Below the pieces are notes generated by a model that had not been told where the DNA came from, did not search any database, and saw nothing but the letters and a program-made list of their open reading frames with translations. The position numbers and the translations under genes were made by a program. A stretch of 7,437 bases of DNA from Flavobacterium sp. (GTDB lineage: Bacteria > Bacteroidota > Bacteroidia > Flavobacteriales > Flavobacteriaceae), in contig JAHEBK010000076.1 of the NCBI GenBank assembly GCA_024642295.1, positions 1 through 7,437 on the forward strand, given 5' to 3'. Every line of letters starts with the position of its first letter. Within the stretch, counting starts at the first letter, position 1. Below are positions 7,277 to 7,437 of the stretch, in pieces.

Positions 7277-7286
7277 TTGTTATATT
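7274..7286 (+). repeat. Right arm of the inverted repeat bracketing the four-helix-bundle gene
   Basis: TAATTGTTATATT is the reverse complement of 6920-6932 except at one position. The first three bases are the TAA stop codon of the four-helix-bundle reading frame, so the arms meet the gene's start and stop exactly. See the left arm for the caveat about chance. Confidence 0.4.
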
Positions 7287-7313
7287 GATACATTAAAAAA
7301 TGAGTACATTATT

Positions 7314-7437
7314 ATGCTAACAAAAGAAGATATCGCAAAACGCATCGCACAAGAACTCCAAGACGGTTATTATGTTAACCTTGGGATTGGTATTCCTACG
7401 CTTGTGGCCAATTATATCCCCAAAGGAATAAACGTTG
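7314..7437 (+). CDS. scoB: 3-oxoacid CoA-transferase subunit B (N-terminal part, cut by window edge)
   Basis: Only the first 41 codons are in the window. They read [18 protein letters not shown] followed by [18 protein letters not shown], the typical N-terminus of CoA-transferase subunit B, including the glycine-rich NLGIGIPTL turn. The catalytic Glu (in the SENG motif) lies further downstream, outside the window. Subunit B pairs with ScoA to form the active enzyme. The ATG at 7314 is chosen because it gives the family N-terminus; an ATG at 7300 in another frame stops after six codons. No Shine-Dalgarno is present. The 413-bp gap from scoA and the lack of a clear promoter before it suggest it is still transcribed from upstream, through the four-helix-bundle unit. 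Confidence 0.9.
   Translation, partial: MLTKEDIAKRIAQELQDGYYVNLGIGIPTLVANYIPKGINV

Noticed and set aside
7261..7287. Possible separate promoter for scoB (TTG at 7261 and TATATTG at 7281)
   Set aside because: The second box lacks one T of TAnnTTTG, and the first is inside the four-helix-bundle frame. Not better than chance in this AT-rich stretch.

Overview
This AT-rich window looks like chromosomal DNA from a member of the Bacteroidota, most likely the Flavobacteriaceae and close to Flavobacterium. Four things point there. A GldH gliding-motility lipoprotein gene is present. The promoter before the first gene matches the Bacteroidota pattern (TTTG, then TAnnTTTG after 19 bp). Start codons lack Shine-Dalgarno sequences and sit in A/T-rich leaders. 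The RicT and TrhO proteins have flavobacterial-style extra segments. All recognised genes lie on the + strand.

Layout. Positions 1-298 hold no gene I can recognise, only two small AT-rich hairpins. A good promoter at 313-343, abutted by a short palindrome, drives trhO (379-1737), a tRNA U34 hydroxylase of the rhodanese/UPF0176 family with an extra C-terminal domain. A strong intrinsic terminator at 1762-1798 isolates it. Next comes a tight three-gene cluster: ricT (1924-3255), gldH (3239-3718, overlapping ricT by 17 bp) and a class A penicillin-binding protein (3731-6043). It ends at a 10-bp-stem terminator (6057-6089). The cluster joins an RNA-processing/Fe-S accessory factor, an envelope lipoprotein needed for gliding, and a peptidoglycan synthase. 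The last two both act in the cell envelope.

The right end holds a 3-oxoacid CoA-transferase locus. scoA (6199-6900) encodes subunit A and scoB (from 7314, cut by the window edge) encodes subunit B. The two subunit genes, normally adjacent, are separated by 413 bp that contain a gene of the four-helix-bundle / 23S rRNA intervening-sequence protein family (6932-7276). That gene is broken by a single in-frame TAA exactly where the family's conserved Glu codon is expected. An imperfect inverted repeat (12 of 13 positions) brackets it, with its inner ends on the start and stop codons.

Most of the window is ordinary flavobacterial core genome, and I do not see a new multi-gene system. The points most worth a second look are the interrupted four-helix-bundle unit inside scoAB with its bracketing repeat, and the TrhO C-terminal extension. 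That extension resembles the C-terminal beta-barrel of U32-family proteins, the family that includes TrhP, the other known U34 hydroxylation enzyme.
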